Origin: Tachypleus tridentatus
Lineage: Eukaryota > Arthropoda > Merostomata > Xiphosura > Limulidae
Direction: 5' to 3'
Assembly: GCF_004210375.1 (NCBI RefSeq)
Contig: NC_134831.1
Location: forward strand, 310,001 to 374,000
Length of the DNA: 64,000 nucleotides
A program made the translations under genes and the position numbers. Under the pieces are notes generated by a model that did no database searches, had not been told where the DNA came from, and was given only the letters and a program-made list of their open reading frames with translations. This document shows, piece by piece, positions 31,455 to 46,800 of this stretch; within the stretch, counting starts at the first letter, position 1; every line of letters starts with the position of its first letter.

Positions 31455-33410
31455 GCTCTTAGTATGTTCACAAGATTCTTTCTAAGCAAGGAGGATTTTA
31501 GTAATTTTCTTTATTTCAAACAAGGTACTCATGTTGGACAAGTGATGCAGTGTACAAACTGACTTCCTCATTTGGTAGTCAAGAGTATTTTGAAATATCT
31601 CTCTTTACTGATGCTGATCTATCTAACTATGTAATCAGTTTGTTTGTTTTTTAAGCTAAAACTACACAATTCATTAATATTACTGAACTTCTAGCTAATA
31701 ATGTAGACCAAACATGATGGAGGGATTCCATTTCTTTATAGGTAAAACTACCAAACTCCATAGCTGAACAGATAATCTGGGTGGGTGGAAAAAATCCTAT
31801 AGAAAATGTCAAATATTTCAGGATAAACATAAACCTTTGGTGTTCAAACCCACATTTTATAGCTGGAGACTGGTTGGTAGGATCTTTCAATGGGAAGAAA
31901 ACTGTTAAAAACTGGTGACAAGTTGGGAAAAAAAATATCGTTTTGATATGGACTTCTGGAATTACATTAATTAGTTGTAGAAGCAGAACTGTGTTAAAAT
32001 AAATTTTTTAATCCTAATTCAGAAAATAAATCATTCAGAAAAATCACAAGAGGCAGAATTCACTTCCAAACAGTATCTTCACATTCACAGCTGTACCTGA
32101 CTGAAAAAAGGAAAACCTGATACCATGTTCCCATCCTTGACTAGATTCTGTTACAGAAATTTTGTTATGATTTTGTTTTATAATATTTGTTTGCATCTTC
32201 CTATGAGTAAGAACTTTGAAAGAACCACATATAACTTCTACGTAATTGTTTCTGTTATTTCTCTCTTTGGTTAAAGAAGAAACTAGAAAACAAATTGTGC
32301 ATGCAAGTCTATTTTATTTGGATCACAATAACCCAACTCTATGACAGTAGAAACTTTAATATTTGGATGTAATATTTTAAAGTTCAACATTTCCGTTATG
32401 TCTATATCAACATGTCTGCAATAAACTAATAATACACAAGGTTCCAATGTTTCCATGTCTATGCAATACGACTTCTGTGTTATGTTCGATGCCATATTCT
32501 TGTATGAACATTCTTGTTATCACCAGTAGTATTTTCATGTGACTAATTAAAAGTTCAACTCTGGATTACCATCTTTGTCTCTGCATTTAAAATGTCTGTC
32601 TATCACTAATAGGGCAATTTTTCTTATTCCCTAAATTACTAAGGAAATAGCTTTCACTTGAATAAATTTCTCGTAATTACAGAAAACTGTAATTTTAAAA
32701 ATCACTTTTCTCTCTCTCTAACAAGCACCAACAGTACTAAGCCCACCAGGTGGATATTCTAATAAAAATGTAGTAATAGTATTCATTTCTTTTTTTTTGT
32801 TTTTACTTTTCACAAACAAATTAAAAACATTTAAAAATAAATCCTACACATTTCAACATAAAAAAAATCTGAACTTTTACACAAAAACTTTTATTTACTA
32901 ATTTTTTGTTTTTATAGTTTTTTAGATGAATAAAAGATAATTACCAATTTTTCATTTTTATCCACAGATCAACAAATATTAACTACATAATCTTTTTAAA
33001 AATTAAAAACCTCCATATGAAAAAACAAGTACCTATACATAACAACTGATAGCACCTTTTCCTAACTATCCCAAAAGCCCTCCATTTTCTTTTCGTTTTA
33101 TTATCTGCTTTATGAAGACAGACACATTCGCAATTGGCACAAAGTGAATGTTCCATTTTACCAGACTTTAAAGAATTGAGGGCTAAACCACTGCAAAGGC
33201 ACAAGTGAATGAGTTACCACACAACACCAAATTCATTGAATATCAATACATACATATAATCATGATCAAACCTTAAGGAACAAGTGGAAGCCTGCCCAGC
33301 TAATCAGTTTTTATAATTGTACAATACAGTCTTGAAAATGTCTTACATTCTATTCATATCAATACACCGATATCAGTTGTATATATTTTGTAGTTCTTTT
33401 TAAATTACAC
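31455..33410. other. Intergenic between the unnamed + gene and ARPC1
   Basis: Only short frames full of stops; no repeat of the families above was seen. Several AATAAA motifs occur on both strands, as expected between convergent genes. Confidence 0.45.
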
Positions 33411-33416
33411 AAACCT

Positions 33417-33422
33417 TTTATT
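33417..33422 (-). promoter_or_regulatory. Candidate ARPC1 polyadenylation signal
   Basis: AATAAA on the minus strand about 200 nt after the ARPC1 stop codon. Position is the only evidence. Confidence 0.4.
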
Positions 33423-33627
33423 TTCATTCTCTATATATTTGTTTTTTTCACCTGATTGAAAACCATTCTTTATGGGTTTAATCATCTGCATCTAAGCCAT
33501 CTGAATCAATCCAGCATGCATTTAAATAGATAATAAATCTGTAGTATCTTCCAGGAAGTAACACCACTGAAAGGTCAAGGTTGGGGAACCTTAACCTTGA
33601 ATAAAGAGCACCTTCTAATTTTCCATT

Positions 33628-33666
33628 TCACACAATCCTTAGACCAGCAAATGCACTCTCTAAAGC
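33628..33666 (-). CDS. ARPC1: ARPC1 exon 11: last 12 codons
   Basis: After CACTTCCAG the exon reads [12 protein letters not shown] and TGA, matching the human ending LESSIQGLRIM. Only 39 bp are coding, so automated predictions may miss it. Confidence 0.88.
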   Translation of the reverse strand, partial: ALESAFAGLRIV

Positions 33667-34764
33667 CTGGAAGTGTAAAATATGCAAGAACAGTCTCTTA
33701 GAACCTCTAAAACTTTGTTTTGTTTAATCCTAGTTAAATGCAACAGTAAGAAAGTAGAACTCTACTGTATTCTATAGACTGTATGGAAAAGATGTTAAGG
33801 CTTTTGTTTTTTAAACAAGAATGAAAAATTTTAATGTACTCTAAAATCATGTGTGAAATGCATCATTTCATAAAAATACACAAAATAAACAAAATCATAA
33901 GTTTTAGTAACACTCAGTACTGAATGACAATGGTCTGAAAATACTATTCAACTGTAGTTTCCAAAAACAGCCATTGGTAATACATTCATTAACACTTGTT
34001 ACAAAAATAATCTAACCCTAGTTGGGAGATAAACAAATTATGAAAAAAAGAGTTCAGCTACTTTCACATCAGACATGGAGAGCTGGAAATGCTTTTCTGT
34101 TATACTACGTTTTAAAAAGTTCACATCATGAGAAGATGAAATTTTGTGTTCAAAAGTTAACACTCACTGCCTGTTATTTTAATATTTGCTACTCATGTCT
34201 AACAGTTTTATGAACATTACCCTTTTTGCACCACTTCATAAAAATTACAAAGTTTCCATTGTGTGTCTGCATCAAAATACGAGATCTACCATAAGCTGTT
34301 TCCATTCGTGGTGAATAATGGCAAAAATACAGACTGTTCTAAAAGCCATTTGAATGTAGAGTTTACATTTTTAACAGTCAAACTTTAATAACATGTCCAC
34401 TGAACTTTCTTTTTACATTTATAATAGATTTAAGTAAGTTTGGAATAAATAAAAACATCTAACATTTGTTAAAAAATTAATAACCATGCATATTTTGTAC
34501 ATAATGAGTGAATCACAGGAACAGAAAAGACAACTGTTTTATTTCTTCTTTCCCTTTTTAATTTTTACTACAAAATTATCATTTTTAACCTAAAAAGGTC
34601 AAAACGTTGTTCTCTGCTTTATTAGAAGTGTTAATACCCATACCAGTCATCCTGAGATACATTTTTATTTCAAGTTGGTTTCTTGTTATCATGCATCATT
34701 TTGTTTAATAATACTAAGAATACCAGTAATTACTAACAAGCAGTTCATTTTATAATAAATACTG

Positions 34765-34801
<37 letters not shown>

Positions 34802-37800
34802 AACAGAGAAAGAGAGAGAATGAAATAGAAGTGAAGAAAAAGCATTCTTTGTACAAATCTAATATCAAAACTACTTGTCTCTTAATGTTTTTCAAAGATC
34901 TCTTTAAAAAGATGTGCAAGTCACAGTTAGATGCATAAATTTACATGAAATTGGTCTAAAACTTCTGATAATTAAAATAGATATAAAACACAATTTTTAC
35001 ATAGAAATTTTGACAATTATATGAATTAAAAAATGCTGTAAGATTTAAAGGTTCTAATAAGCATATACCAACCTTCATATCCCAAATGACCATTTTACCA
35101 TCTACACCAGTTGTGCAGAACTTTGTAATTCCCATTTTGTTTCCAGAATAGATAGTTATATGTGTTACTGCATTTTGATGTACACTATCTAAAATGGTGT
35201 CACTGACGTTATCATTCGTGCCACGCACGTCCATGTTTCGGAACTTTCTCATGGCGCTGAAAGACACAGAAGAATGGTTTATTTACTATCAATACACCCC
35301 TATAATTTACTGTAGTCCACCTACATTCTTCTCCTAGTGGTTTAATAAGTAATCAATGTTAAAAACTGTATGACTGTTTTTAAATTCACTAAGATGAGGA
35401 GTCAACAGAGATCCACAGGGAGAGAAGCTAGATCCAGGCCTGTATCACGTTAATTATAATGATAGGTTTATTGTTACTGCAATGTATAAATTTACAAAAA
35501 CATTTAAGAACGTACAGAAACTGAACATATTTTACACTAAAGCAATAATCTAAACAAATATTTTACCTAAATCCATCTACTTCCTGCTTTTGAGATTTGT
35601 CCAGTTTGTCGACAAATCTCAACTGAATTTCACTGTCGCATCGAAATAGCATAGGACAACAGTCGTAACCCTAATTGAACAGGAAACAAACACACAGTTA
35701 GGTAATTTTAACATAATACACTGTTCAATTTCTTCTTTTTGAAAAACAAACTGGTTTTCTAATTTTTGTTAAAAAACACAACAACAATCAGTAAAACTAT
35801 TGTTTCTTCAACATAATTATAATGTCACACCTTTAGTGTAAATTTAATAGGACATCTGTACAAAAAAAATGCTCATGATAAGCATACAAAGCAATATAGG
35901 TAACTTAAAAATTGCTTAAATTAAAGTAAACTACTAATTTATTTCACAAATGCAACTTTTCAAAAAAATCTAACAAAACACACACACTTATAAATACACA
36001 AAAAAGCATAACACTTTTTTTGCTAGTTTCAAATTTTGGAAAGTGTATTTTATTGTGATAATACCACACTCAGATCTGGGTTCTAACATTTGTCAAATGT
36101 AAAGTAATACAATTCTTTTAAACACATAAAATTAACTTAAGTTTTAATTTCAAGTCAAAATTGAAGTGAGACAGTTAACACTGTATTAAAATTTACTTCA
36201 CCTTTACTACAAACAGGGCTATAAAATTTAGTTTTAGTAGCATCTCAAATAAATTAAATAACCACCTTAAAAAGCCACGACTGATTTCTCCAACTGATTT
36301 CTCCAACTTAACTGTTTAGATTTTAGGTCATTTTACATTTAGCATTCAACTAGGGGAATATCTTACTTATTTGAAACCAACTCTTATGTTTCATTTTTTC
36401 TTTATTCCAAGTAATGTATTATTATTTAAAGTAACTATGTTTTAGAATCACATTCAAAGGTTTATTATGAAAAATTTGGTCAAAAGAGAGAGACTCTACA
36501 AACTTAATGGTAACAGAAAAATAAACATTTGAATCTGGACTAATACAAAATATGGACTGTCTAAAAAAAGTTATATTCTTACTTAGTAAGAACAAAGAAA
36601 TACAATCATTTTGTAATTAACAGTAAAAAATTCATTAGTAGTTATTCATTTATAACTCAAGAAATATATACAACAATGACACTTGACTTATTATGTCATG
36701 TAACATCAAAAACTACTGCAGCAATTACTTAATTTTGTCTAACCCTGCTCTTCAATGGAAAAGTTGAAAATACAAAATAAATTGCACACAAATCTTCATG
36801 AAATAAGAAAAGAATACAGAAATAGTTTCTTTTTTTCATATTTCCAAACTACACCTGTAGATACTACTAGTTGCCTATAATGTTACACAAAAAAAAACTA
36901 GTTAGAAAATTGGGAAAAATTTGTTAAACTTTTTAAAATATTTTAAATATACAGCAAGTTAAACCTGACACATATAAATATTTATAAAATATTTTTTCAG
37001 ATATAAAACAAGTTTACATTAAAAAGATAAAATTAATGCTTATTTTAAGTTCTGAAACTCCAAAATATTTACCACCTCTCAAATTAATGAAAAAAAGACA
37101 TTTTTAAAAAAACTTGTCTGTTCCTTTCACAGTTATCATGGAATTACACAACTTTCTCTTGTACATTAGGCTAACTTAAGTAACCTAACCATTAAAGAGC
37201 AATTTAAGACGTTAACAGCATGTTTAGATAAGAAAACCAATATTTTCAGTGCAGCTCAATGTAATCTTGGAATAAGAAAGAAAGGTAGCACAAACTGTTT
37301 GTAAAGACTAGTTGACTTCAATTGATATATGTCAAAAGAAAACTTCAATGTTATCCTGTAAGGCTTTCTCTTCACCAGAAACTAGAATACAAGTACTGAG
37401 AAAAAGAAAGATACTGATAAAAATGAGAGGAAATCAGACAGAGCAACATATATATCCTGGCCAATTAAAAAAAAAAAAAAAAGGTTTGAACAATCCCTGC
37501 AATAGCTTTAAAAGCATCATAAGTGTGCATCCAAATAGATGAAATGAGTGAAAACTGAAACATGAAAGGAGACCATGAAGCTGCCATAGATTCTGAAATT
37601 TATGGTAAATGACAAATTTGGAAAGAATCCGATTCACAAAGTAATAGTGGCTTAAACAAAGAATTACTATTTATATTAAAATAAGACACGAATAGCTATA
37701 CCAATATGTTGAGGTATGAGCCAGAAAAACATCTAAAATCATTACACTTGAATAAATAAGAGTAACCTGTCAGGTGAGAGACAAAAAACAAGAATATCCA

Positions 37801-40800
37801 GGTTCTTAAATAGTAAAAAATTACAGCATTCAGGAATGCCAGGTGTAAACAAAAACTATTCTTAATGAAAAGTAACAAAAACAACACCCATGGTAAAAGA
37901 AATCTGATTAGCAACATCTTGATGAAAGGAACAGAAAGAAAAATGAACTCCCAGGAGTTGAGAAAACTTTGAAAATAGAACTAGTTGAAAGTTCACTTGA
38001 GTAAATAATGATGAAAAGGATAACAAAGAAAGAAAGTGGTAACTGATTGATAGCTGACCAATGAGGTCAGATGTTTGAAGGCAGTTGTTTAATTGAGTGT
38101 AGGAATGTAGAGGGAGTGCTTATATGTTGGATTATATTTATTGATAAAGATATAAAGGTGTTCGCTCCTCTACATAGTGCTTTCTCTACCAATACCAACC
38201 ATTTATACATATATAATGATGTGGATGACAATCTGATCCCAAGTTCAGTTCAAAAATATGAAACAAATTCACAAAATGAGAAATGCATATGTAAAGTATA
38301 CAAAAAGATTTACAGACACAGCTGGTAGACCTGTTGGTAAGAGTTGTATACAAGTATAACAAAACACTTTTAGATGTAATAAAAAAACTTCACATCGCTT
38401 ACAGCAGCTAAAATTGTAGTAGGTGAAGCCCACAGACATGTCAGGTAAGGAAGGAACTGTGTCTTTATAGAGGAAAACCTTTAAACAATAGGAAAAAAAA
38501 GAAAGAAAAAGTTTTACCATTTCATTAAATAAAAAAATAAGTAAGAAAAATCTATATTAATCCTTTATCATCTTCACTTATGTTAACGGGAAAAACCCTT
38601 ACATGGATTATACAAGGTTAAAAGAAATCTATAACATTACAGAACTCATGATATCAACCTGTCAATGTTTTTCTGAAGCTACAAAATTGATTATTTGGGT
38701 TGTGACTATCACATGTATTAAAATATGACTGTTTAATGTCATAAGTCGAGAAACTTATCACCAAGGGGCTTCTGTAAGCAAAGAGTACTGCTTAGAAATT
38801 AGCAAACATATCAGACTGGAAAGTAATGATAACACTAAATGTTATAACATGGAGGGTGAGTTATAGATAAATTCATGCATTCTAAGTTAATGACATATTT
38901 TTATATAATATGCATTTGTCATAATTTACAACACATAGTAAAGTCTTAAATCAGTGTGAGTATCACTGAGTGCTCGAAAGTTATTATACATTAAACTTGT
39001 TATTTTTTATCATGCATTAAAAAAACCTTTATTCTCTACTTGAAAATTATCACCATGTTTTAAAGATTTTTTTTAAATATATGACAACAAACATGGATTG
39101 TTTTGTCTGTTATAATATCTTAAGATAATTATTATATATATGCAGTTTCATTAAAGTTGAAATTTTGTTTGGTATTATTTGTCATTTTACTGTTACATTA
39201 TAATAAGAATTTATTAGAATTAAAAATACCACAATCGCAAGTATAACTTCATTTATACCATCTTCTCATGTAACATATTGTTATATGACCATCAATACCC
39301 ACCCAAGTTCCTTTGTTGCATCGACTACAGAAATACTGCTATTGTGGGCTACCCATGCTAGCCTATTCCCATCTGCTGAAAAACTAACACTGTGAACCCA
39401 GCCACCTATACAAAACAAACATACATATGATATTTATATTATGTTAAATTACAGGTCATATAAACTGAAAATCTAACACTGTGAACCCAGCCACCTAGAC
39501 GAAACAAACATACATATGATATTTATATTATGTTAAATTACAGGTCATATAAACTGAGAAACTACTGACATCTTTTCCAACAATAATGGAAAGACAAGTA
39601 ACTGTGAATAATTATTATGCAACCATAACTTTTTCTTCTATATTACCCAAAATATAATTTATTTATACATACATTTTTTTTTTAACTTTGTGTATAGTTA
39701 AAATGTACACAAGAATATGACTCACTTCCACCACTGGAAAATTCTGCCATCATATTACCAAGTGGCATTTTAGCTCCCCAAGGTGTTGGTTCTGGTTTCT
39801 TTTCTATTTCTTTAATATATGCTGAAAAAATTCTATACAGAAATAAATAAAAACAATTATTTTGAATGAATGTAAACAAAAACTTCAGAATCTACATATT
39901 TCATATTTAAGTTGGAGCAATAGTTAATGAAAAAAAACATGGTTAGATGCCATGAACTATATAAGCAACTTAATTTTAACAATTCTGAAAAGGTCAGTCT
40001 GAACAATAAACTTGTGAATATTTCACACATTTATTTGAACTTTAACAGAAGGACAAAATGTGTAACAGTATAAAAACATTCTGGTAAGATGTAACAAATG
40101 GGAGAGTTCACACAACCAAAAACTGACATTGGTCTCACAATAGTTAAAGAAATTTGGAAGAGTCAAAGATAAAAAAAGATAAAATTGTATTTACATATTA
40201 TACTTTTCTCAAAGCACGAGATCTACAACTTTGTACACACAAGTTTACAAAACTATTCCAGTACCAAACCTTAGATAAGACTGGTATTTTAACAGTTATT
40301 TATTCTGTCTTGTAAATGACAAGACAGCCAAAACTTTGTACACTATTTTCTCTTTTGTAAACAACAATATTTAAGTTAACTGTTACTTATTCTAACAAGT
40401 TTTGATAGACAGATAATAGAATCTTACCTAGCTTTAAAGTCTGTTGATCCACAAGCCAATAAAATATTATTTGGGTGCCAGTCAATACTACAGGAGAAGG
40501 AAAGAAAACGTTTCAAGATTTGAAATTCTACTCTTGAATGTATTTTACAAATTACAAACAAAAATACTTAACAAAAAAGAACTATTTATAAAACATATTG
40601 TGAAAAGTTATGGTTCAAAAGAAACCACATAACAACTGTGATAGATGTATTTTTAAGAACTGATGTCCCTTTAATACAACTCATTAGGAAAGATTTTTTT
40701 TGTAAAGGACAAACCTACCTTGCTGGTTTATGTTCTGAATTTTAGAGCTACCAGTCATCATGCTTAGATTGTTTAAAACTTTCCTTTCTTTAAAAGGTAT

Positions 40801-43800
40801 AGATGTGTTCAGGTACTTAATATTTGAAAGTTACATGGAGCGAAGTAGTTAAACATAAATAAAGATATCTGCAATATGTTAAGTTAGTTTTCTATAATAA
40901 TTACATACAACTTCATTAGTTTTAAAGTCTCTATGGCATTTAATCTATTTTTTGCTGATCTTAAGCATCATCCCCTCTCTAAGTTTGGAGCTGTCTTAAT
41001 GCGTGGTGAAATATTAAGAGTTATTTTATTTCTGCTACAAAATTATACCCATTCAAAAATCTAATATAGTGGTATAAAACCTTTACCAGTCTACAGCAGA
41101 AATGTAAAACCTATAACATAACATGACAGTCTGAAACCAAACTGCACCAAAAAGTACAAATATAGTGGCATGACACAGTTTTTTTTTAACTTTTGAAGTT
41201 TATGCAAAGCTACATGCCAGTTATCTGCATTAGATGGCCCTAATTTAGCAGCAATAGATAAGAGTGAAGGCAGCTGGTCAACACCACCCACTACAAGCTC
41301 TTGGGCTACTCTTTCATTAACAAATAGTGAAATTGACTGACTGACATTACAATGCACTACAGGTGAAAAGATGAGCACATTCTGTGTGACAAAGATTCAA
41401 ACCAATGACTTGCAGGTTGCAATTCAAGTGTCGTAACCACAAGGCCATGCCAGGCCTTGAAATGGGCACTAAGCCTAAAACATTGTGTTTTGAAAACAAG
41501 TATTGCAGCATTACAAATAAAACAAATTTTGGTAAAAAGTATGTAAAAATTATCTTCAGATAATACCTCATTCAGTGATTTAAGTGTTCCTGAAAAATGT
41601 TTTTCAACCATTACAGCAAAGTAATTCTGCTTAAAAAACAAAAACTAAATACTACAGTCTTGGACCTTGTGACCGTTGATCTAATCGGCTTCTTGATGTG
41701 CTTGCTCACCCACCAATCATTGTCTTCCTCAAAATAACATACAGATATCAGTCGAGCTCCGCTGCCTACTGCAAACTTGTTTTCTGTTAATGCAAGACAT
41801 AAAGTTACAAACAAGAATCTACATATAATATTTTATTAAGGACACAAATGAATGTTGTGTTTTTTTTCAAAATGAAAAAATTATACAGTTTATACCAAAC
41901 AAAAACAAGGAGCGTGTATACACTCGTAATTCTAACTTGTAGTGGAAAGTAACAAAAAAACACTTTCAAACAACAAACCATCACCAGAACTGTATGAAAA
42001 ACCAATAATCACTACATAACTCTCGTGGCAGAGTAGCTTCAATATGCAAGGAAAACCGAGTAGAATTACCAATACTTGATACGTAATAGATTCCCAGTTT
42101 CAAGAATTTTTATTAAAGGGATTTTATTCCTTTTATGTATTATCATTAATGCTAGTTAGAAAAGTATATTTTAATACAACAAAACTCAACATGAAACTTT
42201 ACATTTGTTTCTTTACAAATATTGTATACATTAACAAAGGTCAATTTCTAAACTAATTGGGATGACAGTTTTATTTTATCAGTGTGTGTAAAACCATGAG
42301 AAACAACTTCAATATTTCAAGTAGTTTGTTAGAAGCTGATAAATTTGTGCAACTGCAAATTACAAGGATATAGAAAACAGACTGGATTGAAATATCATGC
42401 CTTCTTATAATGCACAACTTTACCTTTAAACAATCACTATAAACTTACTATATTAGGTTTGAGATCTCTATAGTTACAATACCTATAAAAACAGCTGAAT
42501 TTAGTCCTGATTATTTTGAGGTTGTTACTGTCAATAACTGGAATATTTTCAAATGCACAAAATAACAGCCTACAAGGTATGGTTACATGGAGATACATAA
42601 AATACAAACTCACACCATTTAGTTTCAAATTGGATGTCTTAGACAGATGAAAACTACATAAGATAATCCCCAACATTTATCTGGTAAGAAAATCACATAA
42701 TAATGAAAAAAAAAAAAAAAGAGAGAGAGAGAGAGAGTAGAAAACAACGATTGGTTGGTTGGTTGATTTAGTGTTTTATGGCACAAAGCAGCTAGGCTAT
42801 CTGAGCCAAACATCTGGTAAAAAGGTAAAAGTAAAGTAAATGTAGTAAAATTCATAAAAGGAAATGAAGGTAAAACAAAACAGTTTAAAAACATAAATAG
42901 CATAAAACCAATATTGACATCTACAATGTTAAGAGAGAAACTACAGTAAGAGAAGTTGTAAAGGACTTCTGTAGCATAATGGTAATTATCATAGCCTGCC
43001 AGGAAGACTAACAGGTAAGTACAAAAACCACCGTTAGTCACCTAAAGTTGAAGTTCAGAGTTATTTGAAGTTATGGTCATTTTCAAAAAGTAAAGTAATA
43101 AAAAGGTTTTAAAAGACGTGTAGCAAAATTATAATAATAACTTGCCAGGATGACTAACAGGTAGTTCAAATAACAGCGTTAGTCCCCTGAAGTTGGCCTT
43201 TCCAGTCCTGGTTTCGAGTTATTTAATGTTACGGCCATTTTCTAATTTCAAATTTAACTAGAGAGACTGTGATTCTTAAAAGGAAACCACATTAAAAAAG
43301 GTTTAATATATAAATTAAAAACTTAAATGACAGTAAAAAAATTAACGATCTTTAAAAAACTAAAAACTTTATCAAGGTGGACAGTGTCACCATCACCAAT
43401 AACGCTGTCTAACGTTATGGACAAACCTTGGGACAGAACATGCTTAAAATGGCACCGTCACTAAGAGTCGTAGCGACGGCAAGACATTAAAATGTGGCTT
43501 ATTGTGATCTGAGTGTTACATGCACAACACATTGGTGCATCAGTTCCAGATAAAAGAAAACGATGAGTTAAAAAACTGTGAACAATGCGTAGTCTAATTA
43601 AAACAACTTCCTCCTTCCCATCCTCACGGAAGCTAGATGGCCAAAGTCCAATATAGGGTTTTATTTGGAAAAGTTTGTTTTTGTGTTGCTCACTCCAAGT
43701 CGACAGTCAGTTGGCACAGAGCTGAGCCTTGAATACAGGATCATAGTCCATGTATGGAATAAGCATAGTGGTGATAGTGCCAGAGCAGATAGATTTAGCT

Positions 43801-46800
43801 GTCGTGTCTGCGAGCTCGTTCCTGCGAATACCAACTGTGGCCCTGTATCCAGAAAAACTGGATAGAAGTAGATGTTAAAGAGAAATAGGCCAGTCAGTTT
43901 TGAATATCAGTGAGAACAGGGTGTGAACTAACATGAAGCAATTCCAGGGCAGGCATAGAACCAAGCGAGCCAGTATAAATAGTGCAGTTGGAGTACTGCT
44001 TAGCTTCTATGTGATCCAGGGCAAGAGAAATGGCATACAGTTCAGCAGTGAACACAGAAGCAGTTGAGAGGATTCTGCACGCAACTACCACAACCACAAC
44101 AAACCATGGCAGAGCTCACAGAGTCACCTGATTTTGAACCATCTGTATAAATAAAAATGGAAAGATTGTTCGAAAGATGTTCAGTAAATAAAAGATGGTA
44201 CTTCCAATCGGGAGTATCTACTTTTCTCATATGATTCAAAGAAGGTCACATTTGGGGACTGTAATAAGCCATGATGGGATGAGTTGACCAGTGGATACTG
44301 CAATATTATCCAAGGACAGACCCAATTCTTCCAACTGCACCTGAATATGAAGGCCAAAAGGAACAATGGCAGATTGTCTGTTCTGAAAAAGTATGGCCCA
44401 CTGAGGAAAGAAAATACAACCTCAGGTGGAATGCTTGGACAAGGAAGAAAGTTTTGAAGCAAATAGTAAAAACAGTTGCAAACAGCAGAAGTGCAAAGAA
44501 GTTTCATGAAATTCTATGTATAAGCTCTGAACTGTGGAGGTGCAGAAAGCCCCAGTGCAAAATTGAAGTCCTTGATGATGAATGGGGTCCAGCATCTTTA
44601 AGGCCGAGGCTCTGGTACAGCCATAAACCAGTGATCCATAGTTGATTTTCGATTGAATAAGAGCACGATATATCTTTAGCATAGAACATCGATCCACTCC
44701 CAAATGGTGGTTAAGAGGACACGGAGGATGTTCAGTGCTCTTGTACATTTGACCCATAGCTGGTTAATGTGTAGTATAAAGGTCAGCTTACAGTCAAAGA
44801 TAAGCCCCAAGAACTTGGTCTCAGGGACTACAGTTAGCGAACTTCACCGATATGAAGTTCAGGATCAGGGTGAATACCCCTTTGGTGGCAAAAGTGCATG
44901 CAAACAGTTTTAGAAAGAGAGAGATTAAAGCCATTTGCCATGGTCCACTTCACTACACGATTGAGGGAAGTTTGTAGCTCCTGCTCAATATATCTCATGT
45001 TCAACTACTGTCATCAGATGTGAGTTGTCGACATAGAGCCCATTTGCAACAGTGAAAGGGAGTTGTTCAGTGATGATATTAATCTTTATACTGAAAAGCG
45101 TGACTCTCAAAACACAGCCCTAAGAAGGGGAAAGTGTTGAACCCATATGAACTTGGAATCTCCTGTCCATTAAAAAATGGGCAAATAGCCACGTAACCCA
45201 TATATATGGAGGTCTCGCAAAATGCCATACCTCCATGTTGTATCATAAACCTTCTCAATGTCAAAGAATATTGATACAAGATGTTGTTTGATAAAGGCTT
45301 CTCTGATTGACGTTTCAAGTCGAATCAGGTGGTCCAAGGTGGAGCGCTGTCGTCAAAACCCACATTGGGTGGGCGAGAGGAGGTTGTTTGATTCGAGGAA
45401 CCAAACAAGATGAGCATTAACCATCCTCTCTAAGGTCTTTACAGAGACAGTTCGTCAAAGCAATTGGACGGTAGTTTGAAGGAATCTTTGGATCTTTCCC
45501 AGGCTTAGAGAAAGGTAAGACAATAGCCAGGCATCAGAAAAAACATTCTCCAGCCCGATACGGTTAAAAACAATTACAAGAATATCAAAAGAAGCAGGAA
45601 GTAGATGGCATAGCATGTCAGTGTACATCATCTGGTCCAACTGATGTACTGCCACACTGATGAAGGGCCAGTTTCAATTCCACCAGTGTAAAGGGAGGAC
45701 GATTATAGTCATAGAGACAATAAGCTCAAAAGGAAGAATGTGATCGTATTGCCTGAGTCTTGATGGCTAAGATGGTTGAGGAAGAAGCAGAAGTGCTAGA
45801 TACCTGGCAAAAGCTTTCACCTAGAGTATCAGTGATGCTCTGGATATCAGCTGCTTCCTGGCCATAAGAGAGTAAGATCGAGAGGGGGACAGTTGTGTAT
45901 TGCCCGCTGACCTTTCGAATCTTGTCCCATATGACTTTGGAACTGGTGGTAAAAAATATGCCAGTTGTGAACTTAATCCAAACTTCCTTCTGGCTTTAAC
46001 ATCTTATCCACTGAGCAAGTGCACAGGCCCACTGGAAAGCAGTGCTGTTAGAAAGTGTGGGATATCTACGGAAAGTATCCCAGGCCCGTTTTTGAGCCTT
46101 CGTGCCATGAGGCAGGCAGGATTCCACCACGGATGAGGATATAGTGGAAAACGTGTTGAGGTTTCAGGAATACACTGAGCAGCTGCTTGTATAAAACAGT
46201 CAGTTATTGCTGCCACACAGTTGTCTATTGATGGCTGACAGACGATGGCAGAATCAAGTCCTGTGAGAGCAGTGAAAGTGGGCCAGTTTGCCTGATCCAT
46301 GCAGGTTGGGTGGCATGAAACATGGCCAGTCTCTCTCAAAATTATAGGAAAATGATCACTGCATCGTGGATTATTGTCAACCCTGCATAAAAAATGGGAG
46401 AATAATGAAGGGATCAAAAGCAGTAAAGGACTGACTAGGTGTGTAAAAATAAGCAGAAAAGCCAGTATTGAAAAGAGAAAGGTTGTGGTCAGAGAGCATA
46501 TGCTCTACAGAGCAACCCCTCCTATCAATAACAACATTTCCCCAGAGGAGATGATGTCCATTAAGGTCCCCCAGGATTAAAAAGGGAGACAGCAACTGTT
46601 CAATGAGAGCATCAAGGTCTGATTGATCTTATATTTCTCCAGGTGACAGGTAGAGAGAACAAACAGTGATGGTATGACCCAAGGAAACAAGGATGGCTAC
46701 AGCCTCCAAGGGTGTGTTGAGTGACAAAGACAGGGAGGGCACCTGCTGATCAACCAACAGTACCACCCATCCATGCACTCATCCATCACACAGCCTGTCA

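Noticed and set aside
34770-34822. Possible structured RNA in the GA run
   Set aside because: It is a simple microsatellite.
41091-41641. Minus-strand open frames of 74-95 codons
   Set aside because: They run through the SINE at 41.19-41.46 kb and the flank of ARPC1 exon 4; they match no protein and disagree with the ARPC1 exon frame.
43665-46580. Plus-strand open frames across LINE copy B
   Set aside because: They are antisense to the RT/endonuclease frames of the LINE and have no motif of their own.
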